64,000 nt of DNA from Halichoerus grypus. Its lineage: Eukaryota > Chordata > Mammalia > Carnivora > Phocidae. The notes under the pieces were generated by a model, which ran no database searches, was not told the origin of the DNA, and saw only the letters and a program-made list of their open reading frames with translations. Positions 44,481 through 56,215 of this stretch are shown piece after piece. The stretch lies in contig NC_135716.1 of assembly GCF_964656455.1 (NCBI RefSeq), positions 78,778,484-78,842,483 on the forward strand, written 5' to 3'. The position numbers and the translations under genes were made by a program. Positions within the stretch are counted from its first letter, which is position 1, and every line of letters starts with the position of its first letter.

Positions 44481-46309
44481 TTATCATTTATTTGAAATAA
44501 AATATTGGAGATTATGAAAAATGTAATAAAAAAAAAAAAAAAACAAGAAGTAAAACAAACTGTGCTTGTTGGAACTGAATTACCTCCTCCAGCCATTGAA
44601 AATGGTTTCTACTCTTTGGGGTAGAGTCCATTGCCAGTGGACCGTTAGTGGCTTCAAACACTTCTAATATCTGAACAGTTGGGATGTTCCAAGTTGACCA
44701 GAAAGTCAGCAAATCATGTTTCCAAGTTGCAGGTGTGCAGCCTTAGCTTTCATAATCACACGGGCCATTTTCAAATCATAAATTTGAAAAATAGGGAAAC
44801 ACGTAGAGGCTTTATGATAAATGCAACCTCAAAACATGAGACATGAGTTATACCTTACTCAGGGTCTCTTTCCTCCTCAAGTACCAACATCACTTAGCTC
44901 TTACCAAGTGAGGGTGTACTTAGCAGGCCTCAGCTTTGCTAATTACAAATCCAACCAGTACCTATTAGACTGTGAGGGGGAACAGAAACATAACCTGAGA
45001 CCTGCTCTGGAAAGAAAGGAAACATTACTTTCCTCCTACTTCCTGAGACTTTTAAGTTACTGGCAAATGCTCACTGTTACAGTCTAGGGGCAACAGAGAG
45101 AATAACTAAGCTTAGTGACCTACGGAGAGCAGTTTTAGTTGCTCCCTTCATAAATTCGATGACAGCTGTATCTGTGATGCTAAATTAAAGTGTTTGGAGA
45201 AATTATTTGTTAAAAATGAATTCTAGGATTCAGACACCAATCCAGTGAAGAGGATTTTGCTGAGAGACATGAAGGCTGGCACAGTGTCTTAGTCTAATAA
45301 CTATTTACTGGTTTACTCTGAGATATTGGTGCTTTCCTTTAAGTGATTCAAACACCTTACCTCTTATGCTTTTTATAAGGAAAACAAAGGAAAATATGAC
45401 ACATATTGAAGTTATGAATCAGTCTTAAATAAAGAGTAATTCTTCCTGTTTTTTTTTTAAATGTTCTGAAACTCTGAAGAATTACATAGGTTTTCATCTT
45501 ACAGTAAGCTTAGCCTTGTATTTTATGATATGCTGAAATATAATTTTGGATTCTAAAGTTAAAATAATAAATTGCTTCCATTCTTAGGCTAAATTGTTTT
45601 TATTCTATAACAAGTCCAAATTGTGTGCACACTCTGGAAATGATATCTAAAAAGGTATTTGAACATTTTTACACATGTGTAAAACAATGACAAAGAGTGG
45701 TTCTCCTTCAGCTCAGTGATCAGAACTTTGTCAAGCAGAAAGAATAAAATATGTTGGTTCCAGTACTATTAAAGCGTGTTTTACAATATTAACCTAATTT
45801 AAAACATTGTCAAATATAATATTTTTCATGCTGTGCTGTACCTCATTCTCCACTGAGAAAATGAGTCCTAGCCTTAAATATATATATATATATATATACA
45901 CCTAAATGTTCAGAATCTCTGGTCCTCTGTAAGCAAAATACAAATTTTTCCACTTAAAATGCTGAAATATCTTATAACTCTCTGTCTCATAGTTCTACTA
46001 GAGATTATTCTGTTAATGGCATGATCAGGTAGAATCATGTGTAAATTTTTAGAATGAGAGATTAAAACTCAGGAAGTTAATGAAATATAACTCCTGTATC
46101 AGCATAGAAATAAAAGCAACGATCACCCTAAGCCTCATAGGGAAATGTTCACAGAAGATGAGATTAAAACAAAACATTTTTGGCATATTAACAAATATAA
46201 CCATCAAGAGAAAGAGACAGGTAGACTTTTAAAATATAAAACTTCACATAGGCATGCATCCAGTGAGCATGCCAAGCGCATACTGAGAAAGTGAATATTC
46301 ATATTTCTT
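44481..46309. other. Unassigned sequence
   Basis: About 1.8 kb of AT-rich sequence with (TA)11 at 45877-45898. No gene recognised. Confidence 0.4.
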
Positions 46310-46326
46310 ATAAATTTATAGACTCA

Positions 46327-46528
46327 GGGGCACCTGGGTGGCTTGGTCGTTAAGCTTCTGCCTTCGGCTCAGGTCCTGATCCCAGGGGCCTGGGATCAAG
46401 CCCCGCATCAGGCTCCCTGCTCAGCGGGCAGCCTGCTTCTCCCTTTCCTTCTGCCTGCCGCTCCCCCTGCTTGTGGTTGGTCTCTCTCTCTGACAAATAA
46501 ATAAAAAAATCTTAAAAAAATAAAATAA
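46327..46528 (+). mobile_element. Can-SINE, young subtype, 17-bp perfect duplication
   Basis: GGGGCACCTGGGTGGCTTGGTCGTTAAGC head, GGGCTCCCTGCTCAGCGGGC middle. ATAAATTTATAGACTCA lies at 46310-46326 and 46529-46545. Confidence 0.97.
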
Positions 46529-46549
46529 ATAAATTTATAGACTCAAAAT

Positions 46550-47459
46550 GATGTGGGCAATGACTGAAGACATAGAAGTGGGTGAGAATTTTATCCTATC
46601 TATACAAAATCCTTTCCAACACAAAGTCAATGTTTCTTAAATCATAAGCAGAGTAAGCAAAGTTAAGAGTCATAGAAATAAAAGACCTAACAGCATAGTT
46701 GGGGACAAGTCAGGGCCACTGAGAAGTCAGGAAGAAGGACCAATTTTATGCTAAAGAGGATTTTGGAGGTTTCATCTGATCTTATCTTCTTGCTCTGCAA
46801 ACAAGGAAACAGAGCCAGGCATATCCAAGTAAATCCTACATCACAGAGTCATGGCAAGTATTAAATAGAAAAAAGTCATGTGTAAAGCGTGAAATGCTAG
46901 ACTGTGTTAGTTATAATGGTTCATATCATGGTGTCTAGAATTCAGCATCAGAAATTTGACCATTTATTAGCAATTGGAAGTCAGTAATGTCTACCTGTAT
47001 TTTTTAATGTGGAACAGGGATGAAAATGGAACATATCTCATAAAAGGTTAAATAAAAAGACATGTGAACACACTTAAAACAGTGCCATAAGCATAGCGAC
47101 TTAAATACGTAATACTTTAGTGAAGAATGAATACTTAAATAATGCTTTTTTTTATGCTGCATGATGGCATATTTTACATGACCTCAGAACTGTGGCTAGG
47201 ATGATTGACACTTGATTATTTTCAAACCAAAATTCTGTGTAATGAATACACTTGGCCATAGGCAATTATATCATAGACCAATTGTTCAAAAGAGTACAAG
47301 AAATTGGAGTCCAGAAAGACGAATGACAAGGCCAGAGTCACACCTTTTTACTACAAGGTAGGACTAGAGTTCACACTTTTTGATATTAATTAAGCTTTTT
47401 AAATGTTTCTCATTTTGACTACTGCATAAGTACAATAGAAAAAATATTCAAAGATGATT
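46550..47459. other. Mostly unassigned, with MIR-like fragments
   Basis: MIR-like text at about 46760-46870 (TCTGCAAACAAGGAAACAGAG) and 47260-47380 (CAAGGCCAGAGTCACACC). The remainder is unrecognised. Confidence 0.45.
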
Positions 47460-48305
47460 TACTCAAGCATAAGCTATGCACAAGGCTTTGCAGCCTCGTT
47501 GTTTAGATTCATAAATAAACCCTTCCAGGCAACCATGAAGGGTTGGCCTTCCAACCAGGAAGATGGCCCAGGTATAAGGCAACATGGGACATCGGGCAGG
47601 ACCATTCATTAAGGCCTCGGTTCTTTTAGTATTAGCACAAGACATATTAATATCTGACATCTCTTGGTGAGTCAAGCCCTAAATGATTTTTCATATGTGA
47701 ACAAATTTCAATTGTTGAAAAGTACTAAATAATTATAATTTTCTATAACAAAGCCATTTGAAAAGTTGCACTGGTTCTGATTCCAGAACAAGATATAATA
47801 GACTCACTTTTCCTTGCTTTTTTTGCTAACTTTATTTAGAGGAAATGGATATTGTCCTGGAAATTATTCAGCATAAAAGAATTAAAAGGGCTCTGAAATC
47901 TGGCCGGGGTGGCAGGGGTTAGGGGTAGGGCAAGGTATATTATCTAAAGAACTCAGGACTTAAGGAAGAAAAACAATGTGGTAACTGTAGGGTTTTCTCT
48001 TTTTCATAATGCTGGACTGGGGATCAAAGAGACCTACAGGGACTGCCAAAAGAACCTGCCTGTCTAGACAAAAGGTTGGGAATGGGAAGCCCACCAGAGA
48101 CCTTGTAGGAATCCTGTCACGCACACTGGAGCCCTGGCAGTGGTTCAATCCTTGGGAGCAGCACTGCAGTGAAGCCCAGATGCCCTGCCCCACTTGACAG
48201 CTGGCCTGGTGGGTGAGCTGATCTACAGGCATCATGGAAGTCCTGGTTGCCCCCACAGCATGTCACAAACGGGATACGGGTGATGTTCTGTTTACCAGCA
48301 GCTAT
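47460..48305. other. Unassigned sequence
   Basis: Slightly GC-richer than neighbours. Short open frames on both strands at 48009-48197 and 47960-48256 show no domain. It could be an old LTR or L1 5' piece but I cannot assign it. Confidence 0.35.
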
Positions 48306-48553
48306 GCAAGCAGTAAAGCCCTGATTATAAGATAAATTAGACTTTATAGCAAAGAAAATTACTAGCAAATAAGATGGGTATCATATAATGCTAAAAGAAT
48401 CAATCCACTAAGGTGATACAGCAATCCTAACTGTGTATATCCCAATGGACAGAGCTTCAGGATTCAAGTAGCAAAAACTGATAGAGCTGAAAGGAGAAAT
48501 AAAGCCATCCACAGCCATGCTGGGATTTCAACATTGATCTCTCAGCAACTGAT
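48306..48553 (+). mobile_element. Old L1 ORF2 endonuclease region, left of SINE
   Basis: GGTGATACAGCAATCCTAAC...AGCAAAAACTGATAGAGCTG...AAAGGAGAAATAAAGCCATC follows the ORF2 part encoding the mid endonuclease of old L1 families. Frames are broken. Confidence 0.7.
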
Positions 48554-48568
48554 AAAACTACTAGACAA

Positions 48569-48745
48569 GGGCGCCTGGGTGGTTCAGTCAGTTAAGCATC
48601 TGCCTTCAGCTCAGGTCATGATCCCAGGCTCCTGGGATTGAGCCCTACGTCGGACTCCCTGCTCAGCAGGGAGCCTGCTTCTCCCTCTGCCCCTCCCCCC
48701 TGCTCATGTGCTCTCTCTCTGAAATAAATAAAAGTCTTAAAAAAA
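48569..48745 (+). mobile_element. Can-SINE inside old L1, 15-bp perfect duplication
   Basis: GGGCGCCTGGGTGGTTCAG head, GTCGGACTCCCTGCTCAGC middle, A-tail. AAAACTACTAGACAA at 48554-48568 and 48746-48760. Confidence 0.96.
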
Positions 48746-48760
48746 AAAACTACTAGACAA

Positions 48761-48965
48761 AAATAAGCAAGGATATAGAAGAACTCAACACCACCATCAA
48801 TCAACATGAGCATTATAGATTAGTGACCCAGCATCACATTAAGCTTTCTCAAGTGGCCATGAAACATTTACAAGAAAAATATATTCTAGGTCAAAAATCT
48901 AACCCTAAGAAATTAAATAATTGAAATCAGACAAAATATGATCTGAATCTTCATGATAATAACTT
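48761..48965 (+). mobile_element. Old L1 ORF2 endonuclease region, right of SINE
   Basis: AAATAAGCAAGGATATAGAAG...AACTCAACACCACCATC...AAATATATTCTAGGTC continues the piece at 48306-48553. Decayed. Confidence 0.65.
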
Positions 48966-49112
48966 CCCTGAAAAGCCCTTACACAATCTTAATTCTCTCC
49001 CTCATATTGTAAAACCACATTTTAGTGGAATTCAATCAACACTTCTTCCTATCTTATATCTGATTACCAGGATTTTGCAGGATAACATCAGAAAAGTAAA
49101 CTGGCTTGTTTC

Positions 49113-49298
49113 TTTTTTTTTTTTTTAATTTTATTTATTTGAGAGATAGAGCATGAGCAGGGGGAGGGACAGAGGGAGAAGCAGACTCCCCACTGAGCAG
49201 TGAGCCAGAGGACTGGACTTGGGGCCAGATCCCAGGACCCTGAGATCGTAACTTTAGCCAAAGTCAGCCACTTAACAAGCTCAGCCACCCAGGCACGC
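49113..49298 (-). mobile_element. Can-SINE, minus strand, 12-bp duplication
   Basis: T-run, AATTTTATTTATTTGAGAG, GA-rich block, CAGCCACCCAGGCACG end. CTGGCTTGTTTC at 49101-49112 and 49299-49310. It faces the SINE at 48569. Confidence 0.95.
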
Positions 49299-49310
49299 CT
49301 GGCTTGTTTC

Positions 49311-50862
49311 ACTTTAAATTCATGATCTCAACATGGTCTTTCATTATAAACCCTATACATTTCCAGTTACATTTATTTTTTAACTATTTTTAGCATGTTT
49401 GTTACTCTTAAGAATGAATTCATTCTTTTACTGCTTATTGTTAATATAAAAAAGTATTTGTTTTATGTATTTACTTTTTAGCTAGTTGTCTGATCAAATT
49501 GTCTAAAATAATACCAATTGCTTTATAGCTGAATCTTTGACCTTCTAGGTCTGCAATAATGTATTTGAAAATAAATGATTGTGTCTCTTATCCTATGTAC
49601 TTACTTTTGTATTATTCTTGGGTGACTATTACTAGTTAGCATCCACAAAATAATCCAGGATGTACCCACAGCGGGGATAACACTCTGACTTGAATTGTAC
49701 TGATTTCAATAATAGCTGTTTTAGTGTTTTAACATTTAATGTATTACCTATTTGCTGTAGGAAAATAGCAAGCATTACAATGTCTAAGTACTTCGAATCT
49801 ATTCCTAATTAATTAGTTTTTAAAAGAAATGGTCATTTAATGTTATCAAATGACATTTTGAGAGGATTTTTTTCTATTATGAATAAATAATAAAAATAAT
49901 TTATGTAAAGTTGAACCATTCATGCATACTTAAAATTAAATACTTGGTTATGCTGCATAACTCTTTTAATATATATCTTTTAATTTTATTAAGTAGTATT
50001 TCAATTAAGATTTTTACCCCTGCAGTGTTAGGTCCAATTAATCTGGTGCTTCATTTTATGCTATCATAAAATCCGTTGGTCTGGGGATTATATTAACTTG
50101 ACTCTTTTTTTCCTCTAACTTAATGTATTTAGAATTGAGTCATCTATGCATGCCTACCTGGTTTGCTATATTATTCTTTTGGTATAATCTTAGATTCAAT
50201 TTACTACCATTATAATTAGAATAATTATATCTATACTTAGGTCAAATTTATTTGTAGTCATATCTTAACACTCTCATACAAAATATATGCCAGCTATATT
50301 TTCTGAAATCTCAAATTCCTTGAATGTTGAACTAAATCATCTCTTCTTTGAAGGTTTAACACCTGTCTTTTGTACTTGACCCTTTTTCCAGTATTACTGA
50401 ATTATTCGTTTTCTACCTCTTAGCAATAGGATTTGACAAATTATATATATATTTTTGACAAATTATATATTCTTTAAATAATATATTTTCTTTCTCAAAT
50501 GTATCACCATAGAGTTATTTGTGTTATGACTATATTGTTTTGGCCTAAAGGATTGCTTTTTTATATCTCCTTATGTGAGTTCTTTCATTCTAAGTCTTGG
50601 AAACTTTCATTACTTTTTAATAGACTCATTTTTTTTCCTTTTTCTTTCTTTCTTTTTTTCTTTTTTACCTTTCCATTTCAATTCCTGTTATTTGATGGTG
50701 GAATTGTCCCCCATGTCTTATTCCTCAATCCTGATTTCCATATCCTGGGATTTTTGCTTGGACTGTAGCAGTTGTCCTCCCTGGGCCTTGGCAAATGTTA
50801 ATGCAGTTTCACCTGTGATCATCTTTTTCTCTCTTTATTAAAAATTTTCACTAGGGAGTGTG
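49311..50862. other. Unassigned AT-rich sequence
   Basis: Strongly AT-rich, with a local 22-bp-spaced duplication of TTGACAAATTATATAT at 50433 and 50455. A T/C-rich run lies at 50625-50680. No gene recognised. Confidence 0.45.
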
Positions 50863-50863
50863 A

Positions 50864-51238
50864 GTGTATTAGTCGGCTAGGGCTGCCACAACAAAATACC
50901 ATAGAGTGTGTGACTTAAACAACAGAAAATATTTTCTCACAGTTCTGGAGGATAGAAGTTCAAGATCAAGGTACTTTCTAGACGGCTTCTGGTAAGGACT
51001 CTTCCTGGCTTGCAGATGGCCAGTGGTTTTTCTTCTGAGCATGTAAGGAGAGAAAGAGAGCTCTCTGGTGTCTCTTCTTATATGGAAATTAATCCAATTA
51101 GGACTTCACCCTTACGATGTCACTTAACCTTAATTTACCCTTAAAGGTCCTCTCTTTAAATGCAGTCAACTTGGGGGTTGAGGCTTTAACGCCTTTAACA
51201 CTGTTAGGGAGCATACAATTTAGGTCATAGCCGGGAGG
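50864..51238 (-). mobile_element. Solo LTR, ERVL-MaLR, antisense
   Basis: GTATTAGTCGGCTAGGGCTG...TTCTCACAGTTCTGGAGG...CTTCCTGGCTTGCAGATGG...AACTTGGGGGTTGAGGC...TTTAGGTCATAGC is the reverse complement of the MaLR LTR type seen at 9588 and 25670. Confidence 0.85.
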
Positions 51239-51240
51239 TA

Positions 51241-51446
51241 CAGAAGCTTATTTAGGAGGTGAACCCAGAAAGCAAATGTGAGGGAGTTCAGAGAGTAAGA
51301 CAGGAAAAGGAAAAAAACAAAAAAACAAAAGAACCCCACCAAAACTGATGTGTATTTATTAGCATTACTGCTTAACCAACAGAGGTGATTCTTCTAGGAG
51401 TCTTGAGATAATACTGAATTTCTTAAAAAAAAAATCTGTGTAAAGC
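51241..51446. other. Unassigned spacer
   Basis: Unrecognised; contains AAAAACAAAAAAACAAAAG at about 51311. Confidence 0.35.
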
Positions 51447-51835
51447 AGAGATCATCAAACTATAATCTGAAGGTAGGGTCGCCAGATAAAATACAAGATA
51501 CTCAATTAACTTTGAATTTCATATAAACAAAAATTTTTTTAGGATATTCTCATGCTAAAAAAAAAAGTTAATTGCATTTATCTGAAATTCCAATTTAGGT
51601 AAGTGTCCTGCATTTTTTTAATATAAATATGGCAACCCCACCCAAATTTAGCCAGTGGCCAAATTAGCCAGCGGCCTGTTTTTGTAGATAAGATTGGAAC
51701 ACAGCCACACCCATTCATTTGTGTATTGTCTATGACACGTGTGCACTACAGTGGTATAATTGAGTGGTCCCAACAGAGACTGCATGCCAGCAAAGGCTAA
51801 AATATCTGTTAATGGAAATATCTGTTAATGTCAGT
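51447..51835 (-). mobile_element. hAT-Charlie-like non-autonomous DNA transposon, split
   Basis: The left end CAGAGATCATCAAACTATAATC and, after the nested MITE, GCGGCCTGTTTTTGTAGATAAG...GGAACACAGCCACACCC...TATTGTCTATGACACG...GACTGCATGCCAGCAAAGGC...AAAATATCTGTTAATGG. This order is that of the mammalian hAT-type element with CAGGGGT(C/T)GGCAAACT ends. Family name not certain. No transposase. Interrupted at 51474-51641. Confidence 0.7.
51474..51641. mobile_element. Palindromic MITE nested in the hAT-like element
   Basis: Left arm TAGGGTCGCCAGATAAAATAC...GAATTTCATATAAAC and right arm GTTAATTGCATTTATCTGAAATTCC...AATATGGCAACCCC are reverse complements over most of their length, forming a hairpin about 165 bp long. 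It resembles the MER53-type palindromic family. Each arm has point differences, so it is old. Confidence 0.7.
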
Positions 51836-53770
51836 TAATGTAAATGTCTGTAGACCCAGGGTTTAAAGAACAAGAAGGCCCAGCTCCCATTAGTCAGGGT
51901 TGATTCCATGAGCTTTCATCCCCACTGTGCGCTGTTCCAGCTCTTGCGTGCCTGCAGGAGAACTGAGAAGTGCTCAGTGTTGGAAAGGCAAGAAGCAGAA
52001 AGATAAACAGCTTGTCTGGGCTCACAGAGACTGTCGTCCACAGCTGTGGATGAAATCAGAAGTGCAGCCCACCCAGGCCTGCGCCGCCACAGAGGGCAAG
52101 CAGGAAGCCTGAAACTGGTCACTGGTAACAGTGTTGCCTGCTGAAGGGGACAACTCGATTACTTCCTTAAGCAACTGCCGTAGATTCTCTGTTCATTAAG
52201 TTTGGTACAATGCTAACTGATAACTCATATGAGCATTCTTTAAAAACTGCAAAATGTAATTTGAGAACTTCTGTCCTAAATGGAAAATTAGTGAAGGTAG
52301 GTTTACCAATAGTATGCTTTCTCCAGGTTTTATACCCTCCACTGAGGCTCTTGACTCTGACTCTGGCTTTGATGGTTTTTGACAACCCCTGACAGTCTAT
52401 CATAATGTGATTTTCTATAGGACATCAGAATCTATGATTTCAGAAACTTGTGTATGAATATTAATTGCATCTGCTTAGCAATTCTCGTTACATTTGATGT
52501 CAATCGCCTATTTGCACAATTAAATCCCTGCCTGCTTATGTCGTGTTAGACATTTGGGTCTTCTGGAATGAAAGGCAGGTGAAGCTCAAGGGGTAGATCT
52601 TTTCTCTGACTTCCCACAGGATAGTATGGGTTGACATCTTTTTCCTTTTCAGGAGAGGAATATAGGATACTCCATGCTCAGGAGCAAGGAGGGGCTCTGA
52701 CATCAACAGGGACAGCTGATTTCTCACAAGCTGAACCCAGCAATTAGAAGAGGATCTTTCCCTTTCTTAATGAGATGTACTTATGTCAGTTATACTCTCC
52801 TCCCTCTGACCATGTGCATACACAGAAGGGATGCAAGGATCACTGCAGGTCAGGTCACCTCACACCTGGAAAATCCTCAGGTTGTTGAAAAGCCCAGAGT
52901 CTCCTACTCCACTCCAAAAGTAGACCACAGTTGTTTTAGTGATGAGTTTCCCTGAGTAGCCTATTGGCTAGAAGAAAAATCAAAAACATTTGGTCAGACC
53001 CTATGACCAGAATACCTCACAAGTAAATTAAAAGAACCTGCTACATGTAGGTTTTCAACAAAGATTTGATAAATGGAACAAAAATATATAAAGTATTTTT
53101 AGCTTTAATAATGTCACAAAAATAAACTACCAGATCACACTTTTGTTGTTGTTTTATTTAGGTATAAATCTTGGCTCTTTTTTTTTTTCCCCTTCAAAGA
53201 CACTTTTTACAATATAAATCTAGATTATTATAGCATGCCATCTTTAAAACAGTGATAATCCTTGTTTCCACATTTCTTTCCTACTATTGTTTTTAGACAT
53301 CAAATCAGTCCAAATCCCTTATGAAATTATTGCCAGGGATGGCAAATGTATGTTACTCTTACTACATCAGCCTTTGACCTAGCCTCTGAAATACCAGAAT
53401 ATAACCTGTCTTGTATTTTGTAACATTTCTTCATTCTTCCAAAGGCAGCTTGACTTTACTCAGCATGTCAAGTCAAATAAATAACAGTGCCCTAGTATTT
53501 TTTTAAACAGAAAAATGCTCTGTTTTGCTTCAATATCTTTTAACAAAGTTCTGTTCAGTAAGTATATCATATTGGCCCAAGCATTTGAAGACAGAAAACT
53601 CTGCAAGACAGGGCTTTTGTGAACCCATGGAAGGTTACTGCCTCTGAATCTCGATCCTCATCTGATGCAAATATTTAGTACACTACATTAGGCAGTTTGG
53701 ATGTGATCAATGACATGGATACTGATTCATCATTTAAAGTATGGCATTGGGAACACCCAAGGCAAAGACA
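51836..53770. other. Unassigned sequence
   Basis: About 1.9 kb; a slightly GC-rich part at 51880-52100 has no recognisable exon. No other features. Confidence 0.4.
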
Positions 53771-53777
53771 AAATAAT

Positions 53778-53870
53778 TAGCATTTATCAAGGGAAATTAT
53801 TTATGAGATGCTAAAACTAAATATTTTAAACATATCTTCATTTGATTCTAAAAATTCCTTTGTGAATTTT
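53778..53870 (+). mobile_element. Possible MIR fragment
   Basis: ATTAGCATTTATCAAGGG...ATTTTAAACATATCTTC resembles the MIR 5' half; weak. Confidence 0.35.
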
Positions 53871-54029
53871 TCTTTCTAAAACCATGATTCATAATTTAAG
53901 CTACTTTAGTCCTTAAAATAAGCTTTGAGGTGACTTACTCTTAAATCTCAAATAAAGTGAGAGTATTAATTGTAGAGTTATTAAAAATAAGCTAATAACA
54001 ATGAAGTATTTAAAAACAAATTAAATTTA

Positions 54030-54173
54030 GGGGTGCCTGGGTGGCACAGTTGGTTAAGAAACCGACTCTCGATTTCAGCTCAGGTGGTGATCTCAGGGTC
54101 ATGAGATCAAGCCCCATGTTAGGCTCCACACTCAGCATGGAGTCCGCTTGAGTTTCTCTCCCTCCTTCCCTTC

Positions 54174-54204
<31 letters not shown>

Positions 54205-54236
54205 ACATAAATAAATAAATCTTTAAAAAAATATAT
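54030..54236 (+). mobile_element. Can-SINE, older subtype
   Basis: GGGGTGCCTGGGTGGCACAG head, GACTCTCGATTTCAG variant, (TCTG)n-rich CT tract, tail AATAAATAAATC. Flanks AAATTAAATTTA (54018) and AAATTACATTTA (54237) differ at one base. Its tail faces the tail of the SINE at 54282. Confidence 0.94.
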
Positions 54237-54281
54237 AAATTACATTTAAAAACTGACTTTTAAATAACATCCATGGGCAAA

Positions 54282-54476
54282 ATTTTTTTTTTTTAATATT
54301 TTATTTATTTATTTGAGAGAGACAGAGATAGTGAGAGAGAGCTCGAGCAGGAAGGAGGGGGAGAAGCAGGCTTCCCGCAGAGCAGGGAGCCCAATGCGGG
54401 GCTCGATCCCAGGACCCTGGGATCATGACCTGAGCCGAAGGCAGAGGCTTAACCATCTGAGCCACCCAGGCGCCCC
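54282..54476 (-). mobile_element. Can-SINE, minus strand, 14-bp duplication
   Basis: T-run, AATATTTTATTTATTTATTTG, GGGGCTCGATCCCAGG, CTGAGCCACCCAGGCGCC end. CATCCATGGGCAAA at 54268-54281 and 54477-54490. Confidence 0.97.
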
Positions 54477-54510
54477 CATCCATGGGCAAATTGATTTATC
54501 TCTCTGGCAG

Positions 54511-54558
54511 TCTACCTATCTATCTACCTACCTACCTATCTATGTATCTATCCATCTG
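54511..54558. repeat. (CTAC/CTAT)n tetranucleotide repeat
   Basis: CTAC and CTAT units with later GTAT and CCAT variants; about 12 units. Confidence 0.85.
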
Positions 54559-55477
54559 TTTATGTTGTTGATATTCTGTATAGAAATCTAATATAACATG
54601 GAGGGAGGGGTCCAGGTCTTCTTTCTCCAGTTTGATCAAGTTACGTTTTTTTTTTGGCAAATTATGACAGTCTTGAGGGACTTCCATACAATATAAAGAT
54701 ATTTAGAAGATGAAAATATTAAAGGGCATTTAAAAATTGTTTTAATGGATATTAGTAATATTGTCTGTATAGATAGTGAAAATTTAAGCTCTGAAACTGT
54801 CCTGTTTTAGAATGGAAAAGTCTTTTAATTGTATTGACTGTTGCTATGTGCTCTATATGCATGTTGTCAGCCGGTTACAGGATGCCCACGCACTTCCTCT
54901 CTTGCCAGTTAGAAAAATTCATGTTGGTACCATGAGTCAATCAGCTGTGCCTGTCTCCAAACCTGTTTATTCCAGCATGATGTGTTAGTGTGACTTCCTA
55001 ATACAATATTGAAAAACATACTTAAATTGTTGAAATATCCATGCCAAAATATAGAATTGGGACAATGAAATCTATGAATGTTTGGACAGACGTAATAAAG
55101 GTCAGTTGTTAAGCAAAAATGTTAAAAATTAAAGCAAGACAACCTTAAAAGCTTGAAAAACTCATAAAAATATAAAAGAAACCTCTGCATTCAAGTTGCT
55201 TATCAAGAATCTAAATATTACTTTGTCTGAAAAATCCTGAATATGGAAATGTAGTACAGTAAGTGCAAACCAGGTATCCTTTATGCAACGAAAAAAATGA
55301 TAACTCCATAATCAGCAAGTCCATAATCAAAGAAAATGCCTTGGCCTTATTGCAAAAGATTGACAAGTAAATATACAATTATAAGTTAATGCCAATATAT
55401 TTAGGAGAATATGTCATTTTTAAAGATTCCCTTTTTAACCAATGTTCTCAATTAACTAAGTCTGGTTCCTGTACTAG

Positions 55478-55526
<49 letters not shown>

Positions 55527-55949
55527 CTATGTGGTGTGTTTCAGTGACAGACACTACTTAAAATTAAAAAAAATGTCTGGGGTCTGTTCAAAAAATAAGA
55601 AAGCTAATTAAACTTTCAAAGACCAGTAGCAGAAATCCACTTGTAGAGTAGAGACTATCATCAGCAATGGAGTGTGACTAGATACCTACCTATCCCCAAG
55701 AATCTCTCCCATGCAGGTAACAAGGAGTCAAAAATTCTACCATTTGAGACATATTTCGTTCAGCTGAGTCACCAATTTTGTGTGAGGCAGCTTTATATTT
55801 TTTTAAAACTCAGTACAAAATATCAATAACTCCCTAATACCTTCTGTAATCTCTAGATATATTGTGACCTTTTGTTTACTGTGCACATGACTCATTATAC
55901 ACTCCCTGCAAAAGAACATTAGTGTGATTGGTTACTATTTTGTATAAAA
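54559..55949. other. Unassigned sequence with (TG)17
   Basis: (TG)17 at 55492-55525. No gene or interspersed repeat recognised. Confidence 0.45.
55492..55525. repeat. (TG)17 microsatellite
   Basis: Pure dinucleotide run of 34 bp; likely polymorphic. Confidence 0.95.
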
Positions 55950-56215
55950 CTGTAATGCATATCTATCTCCTTTGTTAGACTATGAACTGTATGTGAAAAT
56001 AGGCTTTTGTTTCATAGATCCTCCAAAACCTAGCACAATCCCTGAGAAATAGATGAATAAATATATTCATGTTAAATTCTCCCCCAAATTGTATGATGAT
56101 TTTTAAACAAGAACTGAGGCTCAAAGAAATAACTTGTTCATGGTCACATAATGAAGATCTCATTATGAAAAATGGCTTGTCTAAATCCTACATCCATGCT
56201 TTCTCCACTGTGTTA
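55950..56215 (+). mobile_element. L2 3' end and MIR-like fragment
   Basis: GTTAGACTATGAACTGTATG...CCTAGCACAATCCCTG...AATAGATGAATAAA looks like an L2 end. ACTGAGGCTCAAAGAAATAAC...TTCATGGTCACATAATG then looks like MIR. Both diverged. Confidence 0.5.
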
